From contig NC_063016.1 of NCBI RefSeq assembly GCF_020509005.1, positions 1,922,001 through 1,986,000 on the forward strand: DNA of 64,000 nucleotides, read 5' to 3'. Positions 1 to 12,547 of the stretch are shown here, in pieces (within the stretch, counting starts at the first letter, position 1; each line of letters opens with the position of its first letter). The notes under the pieces were generated by a model, which was not told the origin of the DNA, searched no databases, and saw nothing but the letters and a program-made list of their open reading frames with translations. Both the position numbers and the translations under genes were made by a program. Origin of the DNA: Fulvia fulva (Eukaryota; Ascomycota; Dothideomycetes; Mycosphaerellales; Mycosphaerellaceae).

Positions 1-1701
1 TGCTTTTTACTAAGCTTTCTTTATAGCTATATAATCAGTGGACAGTTCAATACTATAGGATAGCGAATTCCTGAAAGAAGTTAAGGAAATGGCCTTTATA
101 GTAACTGTAGAAGCTATAATATATAAGTAAGAGGTCCTAATTCCAAAATCCTATAAGGATACTATAAATGACAAGAAATAGGGACATCTTTAGAAGGAAG
201 CAATCCAAAAGGAACTAGATACTCTATAGAGTAACAACACCTAGGAAAATTCTGTTCCACTAAAAGGAGCAAATCTAGTTACATCAAGATAGGTCTTTGA
301 TATTAAGAGAAGCATTAGTAGAGCTATTGAAAAGTTCAAGGCTAGACTAGTTGCAAGGGGCTTCTTACAGAAGTTTAGTGTTGACTTTATAGAGACATTT
401 GCACCTATAGTAAGACAGGACACCCTTAGGGTATTTATAGCTATTATGTATAAGAAGGATCTTTATCTTTACTAAGTGGATGTGAATAATACATTCACAG
501 AAAGCACCCTCTATAAAGACATCTTTATGTTACTACTACTAGGAGTTGAGCTTCTACTAAACATAGTGTTTAAAATCCTTAAAAGCTTATATAGACTTAA
601 GTAAGCAGCTAGAGATTAGAATCAACTCTATGTGTCAAAGCTTAAAGAGATTGGATTTACTCAGTTAGAAGTGGATCTATGCCTACTTATCTATAAGATG
701 AGGGAGATCATAATCCTTATATATATAGATGACATTCTAATTACTATACTAAAGTTAATAGATGTTCTCTAGTTCAAAAGAGAACTTAGTAAGATCTTCA
801 AGATCAAAGATCTAGGTGAACCTAAAAAGATCCTTAGCATAAGAGTCATAAGGGACAGGAAGAGAGGAGTCCTGAAACTTGACTAAGGACACTTTATTAG
901 GGACAGCCTAGCTAAGATAGGAATGAACTATAAGAAGGCAGTACCTACACACTCACCTATAGACAGCTATAACGCCCTCAAATCTTCGAGCCATATAGAT
1001 AAGAGGTATGACAAGGCAGAGTACTAGAGTATTAATAGTACTTAGATGTAGCTAGTAACAATCATAAGGCTAAACATTGCTTTTGCCCTAGGAAGGATAA
1101 GCTCATTTGTAAGTGACCTATCTACCTACTATATAAAGGCTTTGAAGAAGATCACTAGGTACCTAAGATCATATTCTAATCTAGGACTTTAGTTCTTAAA
1201 GTCTAGAAAAGGACACCTTATTAGATACTATAATTCCGATTATATAATAGACAAAGTAGACAGAGTCTTAATCCTTAGGTATGTCTTCTTCCTCTATAGG
1301 GCACCAGTTTCTTAGATAAGTAAGAAGCAAAAGTCTGTAGCAATATCTATAATAGAGACTAAATATATAGCTATACATATATATACGAAGTAGTCCTAAC
1401 TCCTAGCTTCACTACTAAGAGAAATAGATTGTCTAGAGTTAGTAGGAGACTGTTCCTATTAACTAAGAATTACAAGAAACTAGGAGACTATATCAAATTT
1501 AAGACTAGTCTAATTAATAGGTAACAATTAAGCTGCCCTTACCCTAGTAAAAGATAAATATATTTATAACAAGTCGAAGTATATTGACATTACCTATAAC
1601 GCTATTAGGAAACTTTTAGTAGAGGAGGCTTATTACTATTTAGTACACCCTAACCTCTTAGATAGTTATAGACGGGTTTATAAAACTAAAGACTAGTCTA
1701 T
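1..1701 (+). mobile_element. Ty1/Copia retrotransposon, pol 3' half, RIP-degraded, entering from outside the window
   Basis: Plus-strand translation shows a Copia reverse transcriptase and RNase H broken by many TAG/TAA codons. Recognisable blocks are FKARLVARGFLQKF (about 330-375), ETFAPIVRQDTLRVF (about 390-435), a YIDD active site at about 720-735 and, near 1560-1600, KSKYIDITYNAIRKL, typical of the Copia RNase H end. Stops sit where the family has Gln or Trp, as expected for C-to-T or G-to-A change by repeat-induced point mutation. Beyond the Gypsy insertion the frame continues at 12,548 with a short tail (RFISYLNLL), after an apparent 1-base shift near 1670. The 5' LTR, gag, protease and integrase lie upstream of the window. 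The element is dead. Orientation and class are secure; exact limits are not visible. Confidence 0.9.
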
Positions 1702-1851
1702 TATTACGGGTAGTGATCTATAAGACGACAGTATAGGGTTACCGTAAAACAAGCGTTGTTCGGTAAGGCTACAAAAGAGAAGCGCGAAGCGCGCGAGATA
1801 TATAAGGAAGCGCTAAGGCGCGCAACGTCACGGTAGTAGTGAACCGTGACA
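1702..1851 (-). repeat. Left LTR (3' LTR) of the Gypsy element
   Basis: This 150-bp copy runs on the plus strand from TATTACGGG to CCGTGACA, so on the element strand it opens with TGTCACGG. It matches 12,393-12,542 at all but 8 positions by eye, and every difference is a transition. The central part is rich in GCGC blocks, which survive because the mutational decay here attacks CpA rather than CpG. Confidence 0.92.
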
Positions 1852-3598
1852 GTACTCCCCCCTTTAGATCGCTATTCGTCCTCGGACGGCTCTATCTCTA
1901 TAGTAGTATATCTACGAAAACTATATCATCCTCTAGTCTATCTTATTTATTAAGTATCCGAGCCTATGTCTACCTAGACTTAGTATAAGACCGTAGTATA
2001 CTAGTAACTCGGTCCTTATTAGGTACCTAGTCGTACGGCGGCTTAAAGTCGGCGGGTATAGACTTTGTCGGAAAGTTATAGTAGAAGTCTATAATAGAGG
2101 CGGCTGCTCCTACTAATACTTCTAGTAGCTCCTAGCTCGGCTCGCGGTATCCTTTCTACTTTACTAGGTACTTATACTCGTCTTGCTTCGGTAGTAAGTA
2201 TTTTAGTAGTCTTCCCTTTAGCTTGAAATATTTCCTATCGAGTATGTCCTCTACGAAGTACTCTTAAGATGTTTCGCTATCGTCGTCGCGGGTAATCTCG
2301 ATCAGAGGCGGCGGTACTAGGATCTGTCTAGGTTCGGGGTTATTAGTAGCTAGTTATAGGAGCGAGGCGTAGAAAGTGTTATAGAGATTACCTAACTAAT
2401 CGGGTATTATAACGCGGTAAGCATTTTAATACGAGAGTGTTACGGTGATCTTATACGGCCCTACATTCTTAATATCGAGCTTCTTAGACGGGCGTATTAT
2501 TGACTAGTTAGTAGTATTAATATAAACTTCGTCGCCGATATTATAGTTCGGAGGTAGCTAGCGATATACGTTTATAAAATCTACTTATAACGCTTAGGCT
2601 AACATAATTTCTTGCCTTAGATATATATATATCTGGTTTATACGCTTAGTAAACGCATTCGTAGATTCTGTATCGAGTCGTTGCTTATAGGGCATAAGCT
2701 TTATAGGGGTGGTTAGACTAGTATCCGTAAATTCTAGGTTACGACCGGTATTAGCGTAGAAGGGTAATACTCTAGTAGTAGCTAATATATAATTATTAGT
2801 AGTAAACTCGGTAAGTAGTAACTAATCAACCTAATTATCTTGGGCGTAGTTAATATAGGCCCTAAGGTAACGCTCTATAACCTTATTCGTATTTTTAGAC
2901 TATCTATCGGATTCTAGGTAAAAGGCCGTCGATAGTCGTTATTAAATACCGAGTAGGGAGTAAACTCGTCTCTAGAACGTAGACGTCTACTAGGAGCCCC
3001 GATCTAAGACGATGCTCTAAGGAATGCTATAACGTACAAAGATATAGCGGATAAAGATATATACGATATATAGGGCGTCTATCTATAGCACTAGAATCAG
3101 GTGTCTCTCCTTAGTAAGCCTATCCGTAACTATAAGGACGTTCTTATACGTTTGTCTATTAGTTAAGCTCTTACTTACGGGCAAATCTATAACGAAGTTA
3201 ATAGCGATATCCTCCTATACTCCGAAGGGTACCGGTAATAGTATAAGGAGGCCCTAATACTACTGATTTAACGGAACCGTTGTTCTATATATAACATAAT
3301 TACGGACGAATCTCTTAATCGTTTATACTATACGTAGCTAGCGGTAGTATCTACTAATCAACTCGAATGTCTTTTTACGGCCGGGATGCCTAGCCGCGGA
3401 TATGTCGTAGAAACGTTTCGTAATTAGAGTACGAAGTTCTACTATACTAGTAACTTCTAGGACAAACAAGCTATATCCTCCGTAGGCGTTCTTTATATAG
3501 ATTATACTATCTTCTACTTTAGACGTACGATCGTCGATCTTATGTTTACGTAATAGGAGTACTTACTAGTTCTAGGATAGCTATTATATAGTATCCTA

Positions 3599-6500
3599 GG
3601 TCGACGACGAGAATCACCTGTACGTGGTGTCGGCTACGAACCTCTCGTCTAGCTACGAGAGAGCCAAGTATTCTCACGCTGGAGCGTCGTGGGCGCGACG
3701 GGCGCGTAGCGTAGGCGAAGCCGCGGCGAACAGAGGACTACCAGCAAAACGGGTATGAAAACCATCCGACGAGCGTGTACTCGTGTCGGGAGCGAGTCCC
3801 TCTTCTTTCTACGTGTAAGAAGGGCGCGGAACCGTGGCCTATACGCTCGACAGGACACCTCTGGTATGAGTGCAGAATTTTCACCTCCGGAGACCGCAAA
3901 CCGAGCGGGCTAAGCGACGAACATTGGACGAGCGGACTACAGAACAACAACTGAGCGGACTATGCAACGGCGTCGAGCGGACTACGAAACAATCTGGTGT
4001 TTGCCAGCGGGCAATGCGGTGGGTAGGTGGACACGCGACGAAGCCTGTAAGGGCCTGTTGAACACCCGGTATGGGAACGAGGGTTTTGCCTGAGGCACTG
4101 CCTGTCCCGCTACACAACGCACCTAGTCTGACATGGTAGATTGCGACGAGGAAAAGACGATAGCCTGAGCAAGGAAAAGACGGCTGTTAGGACGGGGAAA
4201 AGACGTACAATGCAAGTGGATTAGTTCTGTGATCGGGGAGGATCGAGGGCAGGGTGATAAGGAACTTCATATTGGTTAGTAGGTGGAAACGCAAGGAGTA
4301 CGCTGCCCGGCGTGGTGTGTGCCCCGAGCAGACCTGCGAGGCATGGACGGCCGCTTTCTAGAGATAGGCTGCGGTAACGCGAAGGGCGTCAAAACCTGGG
4401 GCGTGGTGTACACTGGCAGCGACGGCTGACACTGTCTGTACAGCCCGAGAGGACGGATGCGCATGTCGGTCAATAGAGAGCACTAAAGGGCTCAGGCCTA
4501 TGGAGGTGGATATTGGCTTAAGGAGCAAACAGGGAGGGAGGGCGTAGAGGGAAGCTTTTGCTCCGGGCTAACCTCTCGAAACGAGGCTACACGGTGGTGC
4601 TAGATGAGTGGGAAAGCGCGGTTAAGACTTGTCACCTTATCTCGTAGCTAGCTTGCTAAATACGATTCCTTCCTTGCCAAGAGACGTGGGAGCAATACTG
4701 CCACGCGACACAAGAGAAGAAGGCACAGATAAGACGCGATAAGCTGCAGGACTGGAGAGCGACGATCGGGCTCGTTACAGAAAACCCGGAACAGATGTGG
4801 AGACTTGCTAAATGGGCACGACTACCTGAAGAGCAACAAGCCCCTCACTTCCCCCCAATCGTAGACCGCGAAGGGATTGCCCAGGCTACGCCCCGGGGCA
4901 AGGCAAAAGCGTTAGCCGACCATTTCTTTTCGACGCAAGTAGAGGCAGACCTTACGGACATCGACCCGAGCACATACCCGGAACCCCTGGACATGGATTG
5001 GGCGGTTAGCTCTAACACAGTAACAGGAGTCATAAGTAAGCTAAAGGGACGAAAAGCCCCAGGCCCAGACAGGATACCAAACGTACTGCTAAAAGAGTGT
5101 AGAGAAGAGATCGCGCCGAGCCTTGCAAACCTATTTACCGCGTGCCTACGGCAAGGGTATCACCCGAAGCCGTACAGAGAGTCTATGACAGTAGTGCTAC
5201 GCAAGCCACAGAAGGAAGACTATACTCAGCCCAAGTCGTACAGACCAATAGCACTTCTAAATACGATAGGGAAGGTCCTAGAAAAGATAGTAGCCCAGAG
5301 ACTTACGCAGCTTGCCGAGGACAACCACGTACTCCCAGCAACACAGATGGGGGGAAGAAGCCAGCGATCGACACTAACAGCAATGGAGCTAATTACGGAG
5401 CAAATTCAGACCCTCTGGCACTACGGCAGGAACCGAGCGGCGTCCTTACTATCCCTTGACATCGCAGGGGCCTTCGACAACGTCTCACACCAAAGGCTAA
5501 TACATATCCTACAGCAGAAAGGCATCCCCCAGTGGGCAACGTCGTTCGTCTACTCCTTTCTCCAGGAACGGACGACATACCTAGTCCTAGGAAGGTACAC
5601 GTCCGACCCGGTGAAGGCAGAGACTGGAATACCTCAGGGATCTACTCTCTCCCCTATCCTGTTTCTGATATTTATGTCGGATCTAATCCCCCTACTCACC
5701 TCTCCGCAAACTTCAGCATCGGGGTTCGTAGACGATACAAACATCCTAGCCTGGTCAGACTCGACAGAAGAGAACTGTCGCCTCCTTGAAGATAGGCACA
5801 AGAAATGCGAGGAGTGGGCAAAGAAGCATGGTGCCCGGTTCGCCCCTGAAAAGTACCAACTTATACACTTCAGTAAAGCGAGAACACACCATAATATGAA
5901 GGCGGCGGTAAGAATCCAAGGCTACGAGACCAAGCCATCAGCGGAGCTACGAGTACTAGGGATCTGGCTCGACCCGAAGCTAAGCTGGAATGTACAGATT
6001 AAGAAAGCCCAGAGTCGAGCGCAAGTCAATGAAGCCTCGATAAAGAGGCTTACGGCATCTACATGGGGAGCAACATTCGACAAGGCAAGAGTAATGTATA
6101 AGGCGATCGTCAGACCAGCTATGTTGTACGGGGCACAGATTTGGGGAACAGGAGGCGCAGGCAAGCCGATCCCGAAACGGATAGAGCAACCCCTAAACAG
6201 GACACAGGCAGGCAACCTACGTAGGGTACTAGGCGCATACAAGACAACGTCAACAAGCACGGTAGAAATGGAGACAGGAATACCACCAATCGGCCAGTAC
6301 ATCCGGGGAATGAGAATTCAATACGCGGCAAAGACGACAGGTTACCTAGCACAAACCACGATCCAGGAGGTAAAGAATAAGATAGAAAGCCGCTACCGGA
6401 GAGGGGCAGGATATAGGACAAGCCAAAAAGAGGATGACCTTACTACCTTTACGGCCGTACAGACAAGCACCGAATGGCTAGCACGAAAGGAGGAGGAGCG

Positions 6501-7217
6501 TAGGACTCGCCAGGCCGGCGGGAGCAAGGCTAAGACCCAAAACCTAGCGGAACAGATAGCGAGCTGCCTATGGGAGCAGGACTGGAAAAGGAAGCCCCCT
6601 AAGACAACAGGCCCGATAGCGCTCCGAGCCTTCCAGAGACACAATTACTAGCTATATAGGGACCTGACAAGGGCCGAAGCAAGCATAGCGATCCAAATCA
6701 GGTCCGAACACATTGGATTAAGGGCCTACCTGTTCAGGAGACGCGCACTAGACATCTATAGCCCAGCCTGCCAGTGTGGCTACCCATCGCAAAACCCAGA
6801 ACATATGCTACTACGATGCCCGCAGTGGGCGAGAGGCAGGGGAAATTGGAGGCACCAAGCGGGAAGGAGAGACTACAAGTCAATTATTAGGGACAAAGGC
6901 AACATTCGCCGAATCTCTCGGTGGATACTACAGCAGGGATACCTCCAGCAGTTTAGCCTCGCGAGCGAGACGGAGGAGTGGATAGACAAGAGGCGGAAGC
7001 GAGGGGGGTTGCAGATAGGGTAGTCATCAGGGCAGGCCCATGACACTAGCGTACCCCTAACAAGGGAAATTTAAGACGTCAACGAGGAGGAAAAGACAGG
7101 CGGGAAGGAGGAGGGGTTTTCACCAACACGGTTTCCCCTCTATATATACAAAAACAAGATAGTATAGCTGCATAGGCCAAAGGGCACTACAACAGCTTAA
7201 TGAAATATCTATCTATC
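3599..7217 (+). mobile_element. Non-LTR retrotransposon (LINE) inserted in the Gypsy integrase region
   Basis: The insert is flanked by the 14-bp direct repeat TATATAGTATCCTA at 3585-3598 and 7218-7231, a target-site duplication of LINE type. It is clearly more GC-rich and less mutated than the Gypsy sequence around it. It holds a reverse transcriptase frame (about 4700-7023) and ends in a short ATCT repeat. The roughly 1 kb 5' segment (3599-4600) has no recognisable endonuclease or ORF1 domain, so the copy is probably 5'-truncated or rearranged. Clade assignment (Tad1-like or I-like) is inference from the RT style and the C-terminal zinc knuckle. Confidence 0.88.
4795..7023 (+). pseudogene. 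LINE ORF2 reverse transcriptase with one in-frame stop
   Basis: The frame is open from upstream of 4795 (readable in frame from about 4708, EKKAQIRRDKLQDW) to TAG at 6649-6651, then continues in the same frame to 7023. Domains: RT fingers and palm (KGRKAPGPDRIPN near residue 84, SYRPIALLNTIGKVLEK near 147, SLDIAGAFDNV near 221, GIPQGSTLSPILF near 279) and an FVDDTN catalytic box near residue 312. The downstream part carries a CQCGYPSQNPEHMLLRCP zinc knuckle typical of fungal LINE C-termini. The stop replaces a probable CAG (Gln) codon and fits a single RIP-type event. No apurinic endonuclease or RNase H domain is seen. The product is predicted non-functional unless the stop is read through. 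Confidence 0.88.
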
Positions 7218-10200
7218 TATATAGTATCCTAAACGATCTCTTCGTTATATAGAGCCTTGACTTATATAAGTAAATCCTACTATACTACCTACTACGCTAC
7301 CTCTCCCTCCCGTAGCTCGCTTAAATTGAGCTTAATATCGAGGCGTACGGGCGGTAGGATAACCTAGCTCTAATGCTATAGACGTGGATCGCTTAGATCC
7401 GACGGCAGATCTTGCGATCGTCTAGTAAGACTATTAGGCTTTATACCCTACACACCTAGACAATAAGTAATTTTAAATACGAACTGTACTAGGAACTGTA
7501 CCTAGCGTACCTACCGTCTATTAAGTTGTTTCGTGCTTATAAAGTATTCTAGGTTCTTATAATCGGAGTAGATAATAACGGGGTTGTTATCTATATCCTT
7601 TATATTCTCGAAATCGGTGTCTATATTATCGTCTAAGTTGACGGTGAGCTCAGGTCTCTATTCTTCGAAGGCGAGGACGATAGCTAATAGTTCCTTGTCG
7701 TAAATCTCGTAGTTATACTCCTATAGTAACATCTTCTTAGACATATATACTACCGGTCTCTAGACGTCTTTATATTTCTATAAAATTACTACCGTAGTAA
7801 CGAAATCTAAGGCATCTGTTTCGACTATAGTTTCTAACCCTAGTACAAAGTATACAAGTACCGTGTTAGTTAAGAATATATCTTTTGATCCTTAGAAGGC
7901 TACTTCGTATTCTATTATCTAAACGTATAGTATCGGCTTACTAATCTTACTAGTCTTTGTCAAATTCGTAAGGGGTATATAGATTTTGGAGAAGTTCTAT
8001 ATAAACCTTCGATAGAAGTTTCCGAACCTAAGGAATGCTTATACATCCTTTAGGCATATTAGAGTAAGCTAGTTCTTAACTATGTCGACCTTTTCTAGGT
8101 CTATACGGATACCGTCGACTCCTATAATAATACTAAGGTACTTCGTCTCTATTTAGTAGAACTTGTATTTATCGATATCTAATTATAGGCCGGCTTTACG
8201 TATGCGCTATAGCACTTTACGTACGTATTATATATGTTCCTCGAATGTGTTGCTAAAGTATAGGATATTATCTAGGTATACTAAATAGAAGTTATCGAGA
8301 TACTCTCTAAGCGTATCGTTAATATATAATTGGAATGTTCCTAGAGCATTATATAGGCCGAAAGGCATTACTATACACTCGAATTGACTATAGCGAGTAC
8401 TAAACGTAGTTTTCTATTCGTAGCCCTCCGTAATACGAATACGGTTAAAGGTAGAGATAATATCGAGTTTAGTAAAGTACTTCTTCCTATTTAGACGGTT
8501 TAGCGTTTCTTAGAATAGCGGTATTAGGTATCTACTTTTGACCGTAAGGCCATTAAGAGCTCTATAGTCGATATAGACCCGCAGACCGCCGCCTAGTTTA
8601 CGTATAATTAGTACTAGTATAGAAGCCGGGCTCGTACTTCGTTATATCGCTCTAGATTCTAGCTAATTATCGACCTACTTCTTGATTACCTCATTCTTAC
8701 GAGATGACATTACGTATAGCCGCTTGAAAGGAGGTGACTTAGTTACGTCTTTAAGGTGTATTTTATAGTCTTTACTAGAGCGGTAAGGTAGGATCTTTAA
8801 TATATCCTAACGGTTAAAATAGTCCTCGAAATCGTATAGTTCCTAGGGTAAGTAGACCTTAGTATCTTAGTCCTTGTCTTTACCTTTTATAAATCTGTCG
8901 AAGTCGTTGTTCACTATTATTATATATACTGTTAAGGGGTTTACTAACTATACCTTCCGAAGGTTTATAGCGTAGAGCCTAGTAGGATCGAAGTCTTACC
9001 TAGTCGCTACTATTACGTAGGCTCGTAATAGGTTAGCGTAGTGCTTCTGACTAGGTAGTATAATCTTTATTATATAGACTTCCGCTCCTTTCTTACGAGC
9101 TAGTTTTGCTACGTAGGCCGCGGAGATGTTTACGATATCGATCTCTAGTTCTAGTTCGACAACTCGTTACTTTTGTTTCGTATATTAGTACGGTCGCTTT
9201 AACGTCTTAACGCCGTCTACCGGTAACGGTTATCGAGTATATATACGGAAGTTATCCTCTTCGTCCTCGAACGTCGTATAGAACTATAGTTAGGGTATAT
9301 ACTTAGGTAACGATAGCGTAGGAGCAGTGACTTCGTCGGGGTTATCTTCTACTATCGGCGGTCGATAATTGCCTAATAGTAGTAGCGTAGCTAGATAGTT
9401 AATAGACTATACTATTAGGTACTTATTAGACCTCTAGTTTGCCTTATAGGTACGGCATTTCAAATAGTTCATTATTATAATGCCCTTCTCCTATTATATC
9501 TCTAGTTCGTAGTCTACAAACTAACTAGAGCCGAGCACGATGTTATACTCTAGTGATTCTACTAAGTAGTAGCTAAGGATTTCGACGTGACCGCCGACAT
9601 TAAAAGGAAAGTACGTAGACTCGGCAATGAGCTCGTTAGCGGAGCCGCTATTAGCTAGTCCTAATTATAGAGGTTCTTCCTAGAGTCGAGGAAGATTATA
9701 TATACGAGCGTATATAGAATTTATATACTAAGAGGTGGCACTATAATTAAGGAAGGTAAGAGCTTAATTACTATCTATACTACTAGGTATTATAAGGTAA
9801 GGGGACACTCTCGGCCTTAGTACCCCTCGTATAATAGGCGGTATTAGAGAGCTTACTAATATACGTAAAGCGTACTCTAGTCCTTATATTACCGCATCTC
9901 GCTATATTTCCTTCTTAGTATTATGTTCGTAAGTAGGACTAACGGTTGTCGTACTTAAGCGTTAGTCTAGCTATTTCCCTATTACTAAGGGTTGGCCGGT
10001 GTCTATATTATAGAGCTAGTATTCGCGCGCGGCGGAGGGCGCTTATACTACTTAATAGGGTAGTCTAGTAAGTATAAGTTATAGTCTATACGGCGGTAGC
10101 GGACATAACCGCCTACTACGATAATACTAGCCTTCTCCTTAGGCTCGAGCTTCTTAAGTTCCTTAAAGTTACGCGGTATCTAAGTGTATAGCTTAAGGCC

Positions 10201-12127
10201 TAAACCTTAGGCTACGCCGGGCGCGGTAGGTATAGTACCGTTACTACCGCTAGTACTACGAGGTAGTCGTAGTATAGCTAGGGTCTTTGACTTTAGGCGC
10301 TCGAACTTAGCTTCGAGCTTATAGTATAGGTCGACTAAGTCTTCGCGGTCCTTAGTCTCTATAGGTAGTGCCTCTATATATTTATAGTTAAGCTTACCCT
10401 CGAGTAGGCGGTGATTAGTCTTAGCTAATAGGTCGTATAAGTTGCGCTATTCGTCGTACTTAGCGATAAAAATGGAAAATAACTCGTTCTTACCCTACTA
10501 TAAGACCTAGAGCTTCTAGAAGGCCTTACCTACGACGTCCTTCTTACTATACCGATCGATAAGGAATTGGATTATCCTATCTATAGACTTGAAGGGATTA
10601 ACGTAATTACGCTTAGTACGCTTAGAGGGTACTCGCGGATTGTATAGCTAGTACGGGTACCCGTCGAGGTAGTTAAGGATGTAGCGTAGTCTGTCCTCGA
10701 TAGTCTAGAACTATATTACGGACAGCTTAATCTCTAGCTAATCGAGCTAACGGTTAAAGTTCATATTCTTATTATCGAACTTACTTTCTAGGTCCTTAAC
10801 TAACTTGTTAGTATATAAAATATTGACGGAGGGTTCGATAGTAGTGAGCTAGCTAACGGCGGTATTACTAGTCACTATAGAAGTACTACTAGGTGTGCCC
10901 TAGCGTTCTCGTCGTAAGGAGTTACGGCGTAGGTAACGGCGTAGTCGACTATTATCTCTACCCTTATCGTTATTAGAGTTGTTTCCGTCGTTATCGCTAC
11001 TACCTCTACTACCTCCTCGTTAGGTACCTCTACCTATACGGTCCTACTAAGTAGGAGGCGTAGATGATCGTAAAACACCGTTACGACGAGGGGAGTAGAC
11101 GCGGACCTTATGACTACGGTCATTATTATTATTACCGTTAGTACCGCTAGTATCGCTAGTACCGTTCGTGTCCTTAGCTACTAGCTAAGCCTTCAGTTCT
11201 ACTACCTTCTTATTTAGAGCCTAATTGCGCTTAGATAGGGCTTTAATGTCCTTAGGTAATATACCTACCTACGACTCCTCGACCTGTCCGAAGTACGTAT
11301 TATTGTCCTATCGGAGGCGCTAATTAGCTTCGTAAAGGTCTTATATCTGACTCTTATACTTCTAGTATTTATTAAAGTAGAAATATAAAGAGGCCCTTAA
11401 CATCCTTATCCTTTTCGAGTTAACTAAGACTCTCGGATACGATATTACGTTCCTTCTTTATATCGGCGTACTTATACTATATAACCTTATTAGCCTTCTT
11501 TAGGGACTCGACCTAGTTGAAAAGTGTGATAAAGTCTGACTATATCTAGCGAACGAGGTAAAACATAATCTCCGGGTGTACTATAGTACGAGTCGCGAAC
11601 TTAGCTAGGCTCTTAATAGTAGTATACTCTAAGGCGATTGCCTACTCCTTAGGTTAGCGTATGTTATTAGTTTTACTATCTTGTATAGATATATTATCTC
11701 TTGACTCTATAATCTTGTACACCTTAATTCCTCCTTCTTCTAAGATCTATTCTTCGTTAAGGAATTGTACGAAGTTAATAGGGTCGGAGGTCAAGGCAAA
11801 CTACTATTCTTTAGGTAGTAGATCCTTCTCGATCTCTTATTATTCGGCGGCGAAGTTCGAGTCGTCGTCGGAAGGATAGGTACCTAGGGCGGTATCGGTG
11901 CCTAGGTTATCGAGTGTCTACGTTTTAGTAGATACGGTTAGGAAAAGCTTAGCGCGTACGAGCGACTAACGCTTATACTTACTAAGATCTAGATAAAGAG
12001 GTTACTTAGGTAAGAGCACCCCATTAGTAGTACTACCGGGTGTAGCTATATTATACTATTACGTAGTAGGTAAGAATGCTCTCTTAGTAGGTATATAAGG
12101 GCCCTATAAGAGTAGGGAGGCGCGCGC

Positions 12128-12337
12128 TTTACGCGAAGGAGAGAGGTGATCTATTAACTTAACTAATACGTTTGTTTACGCGACTATAGTTATTATTAGT
12201 ACGCCTATACGCGCGACTCGACGGTTAGTAACTATAGTAAACTTGACCTACCTTAATGCGTTTTACGTGAAGGAGAGAGGTGATCTATTAACTTAACTAA
12301 TACGCTTATTTACGCGACTATAGTTATTATTAGTACG
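12128..12337 (-). repeat. 76-bp direct repeat in the Gypsy leader
   Basis: Positions 12,128-12,203 and 12,262-12,337 are near-identical 76-bp blocks (three transitions by eye), 134 bp apart. Both include GAAGGAGAGAGGTGATCTAT and end in TTATTATTAGTACG. They lie between the gag region and the 5' LTR, i.e. in the untranslated leader of the element. A tandem duplication of the leader is the simplest explanation. Confidence 0.85.
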
Positions 12338-12392
12338 ATTTGATTATGACTACTAGCCTAACTAGATAGGCCGCTTATAAGACCGAACAAAC

Positions 12393-12542
12393 TATTACGG
12401 GTAGTGATCTATAAGACGATAGTATAGGGTTACCGTAAAACAAGCGTTGTTTAGTAAGGCTACGAAAGAGAAGCGCGAAGCGCGCGAGATATATAAGGAA
12501 GCGCTAAGGCGCGCGACGTTACGGTAGTAGTAAACCGTAACA
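12393..12542 (-). repeat. Right LTR (5' LTR) of the Gypsy element
   Basis: This is the second 150-bp LTR copy. On the element strand it starts TGTTACGG and ends next to a short presumed primer-binding segment (GTTTGTTCGGTC, minus strand, just inside at 12,381-12,392). It is directly followed by TCTAT at 12,543-12,547, the second copy of the target duplication. Confidence 0.92.
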
Positions 12543-12547
12543 TCTAT

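Larger units (their letters stand above)
1702..12542 (-). mobile_element. Ty3/Gypsy (chromovirus-like) LTR retrotransposon, RIP-degraded, inserted in the Copia element and carrying a LINE
   Basis: Two 150-bp LTRs (1702-1851 and 12,393-12,542) enclose a minus-strand internal region. The 5-bp duplication TCTAT lies at 1697-1701 and 12,543-12,547. A purine-rich tract (minus strand, AAAGGGGGG) abuts the left LTR, which is therefore the 3' LTR. Minus-strand translation gives gag-type sequence at about 10,000-12,100, reverse transcriptase at about 8000-8900 ([16 protein letters not shown], then YLDN in place of YLDD, near 8230-8370), and integrase at about 2600-3500 (SIVSDRGSQFV-like block near 3000, and VIERYLRAYINYAQDN near 2850). 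Stops are frequent throughout. Without the LINE and its target duplication the element would be about 7.2 kb. It is not autonomous now. Confidence 0.9.

Noticed and set aside
5142..5459. Alternative plus-strand frames within the LINE
   Set aside because: They overlap the reverse transcriptase frame, which carries all recognisable motifs.
11661..11879. 72-residue open frame in the RIP-degraded Gypsy gag region
   Set aside because: It is on the wrong strand for the element and is a chance frame in AT-rich sequence.
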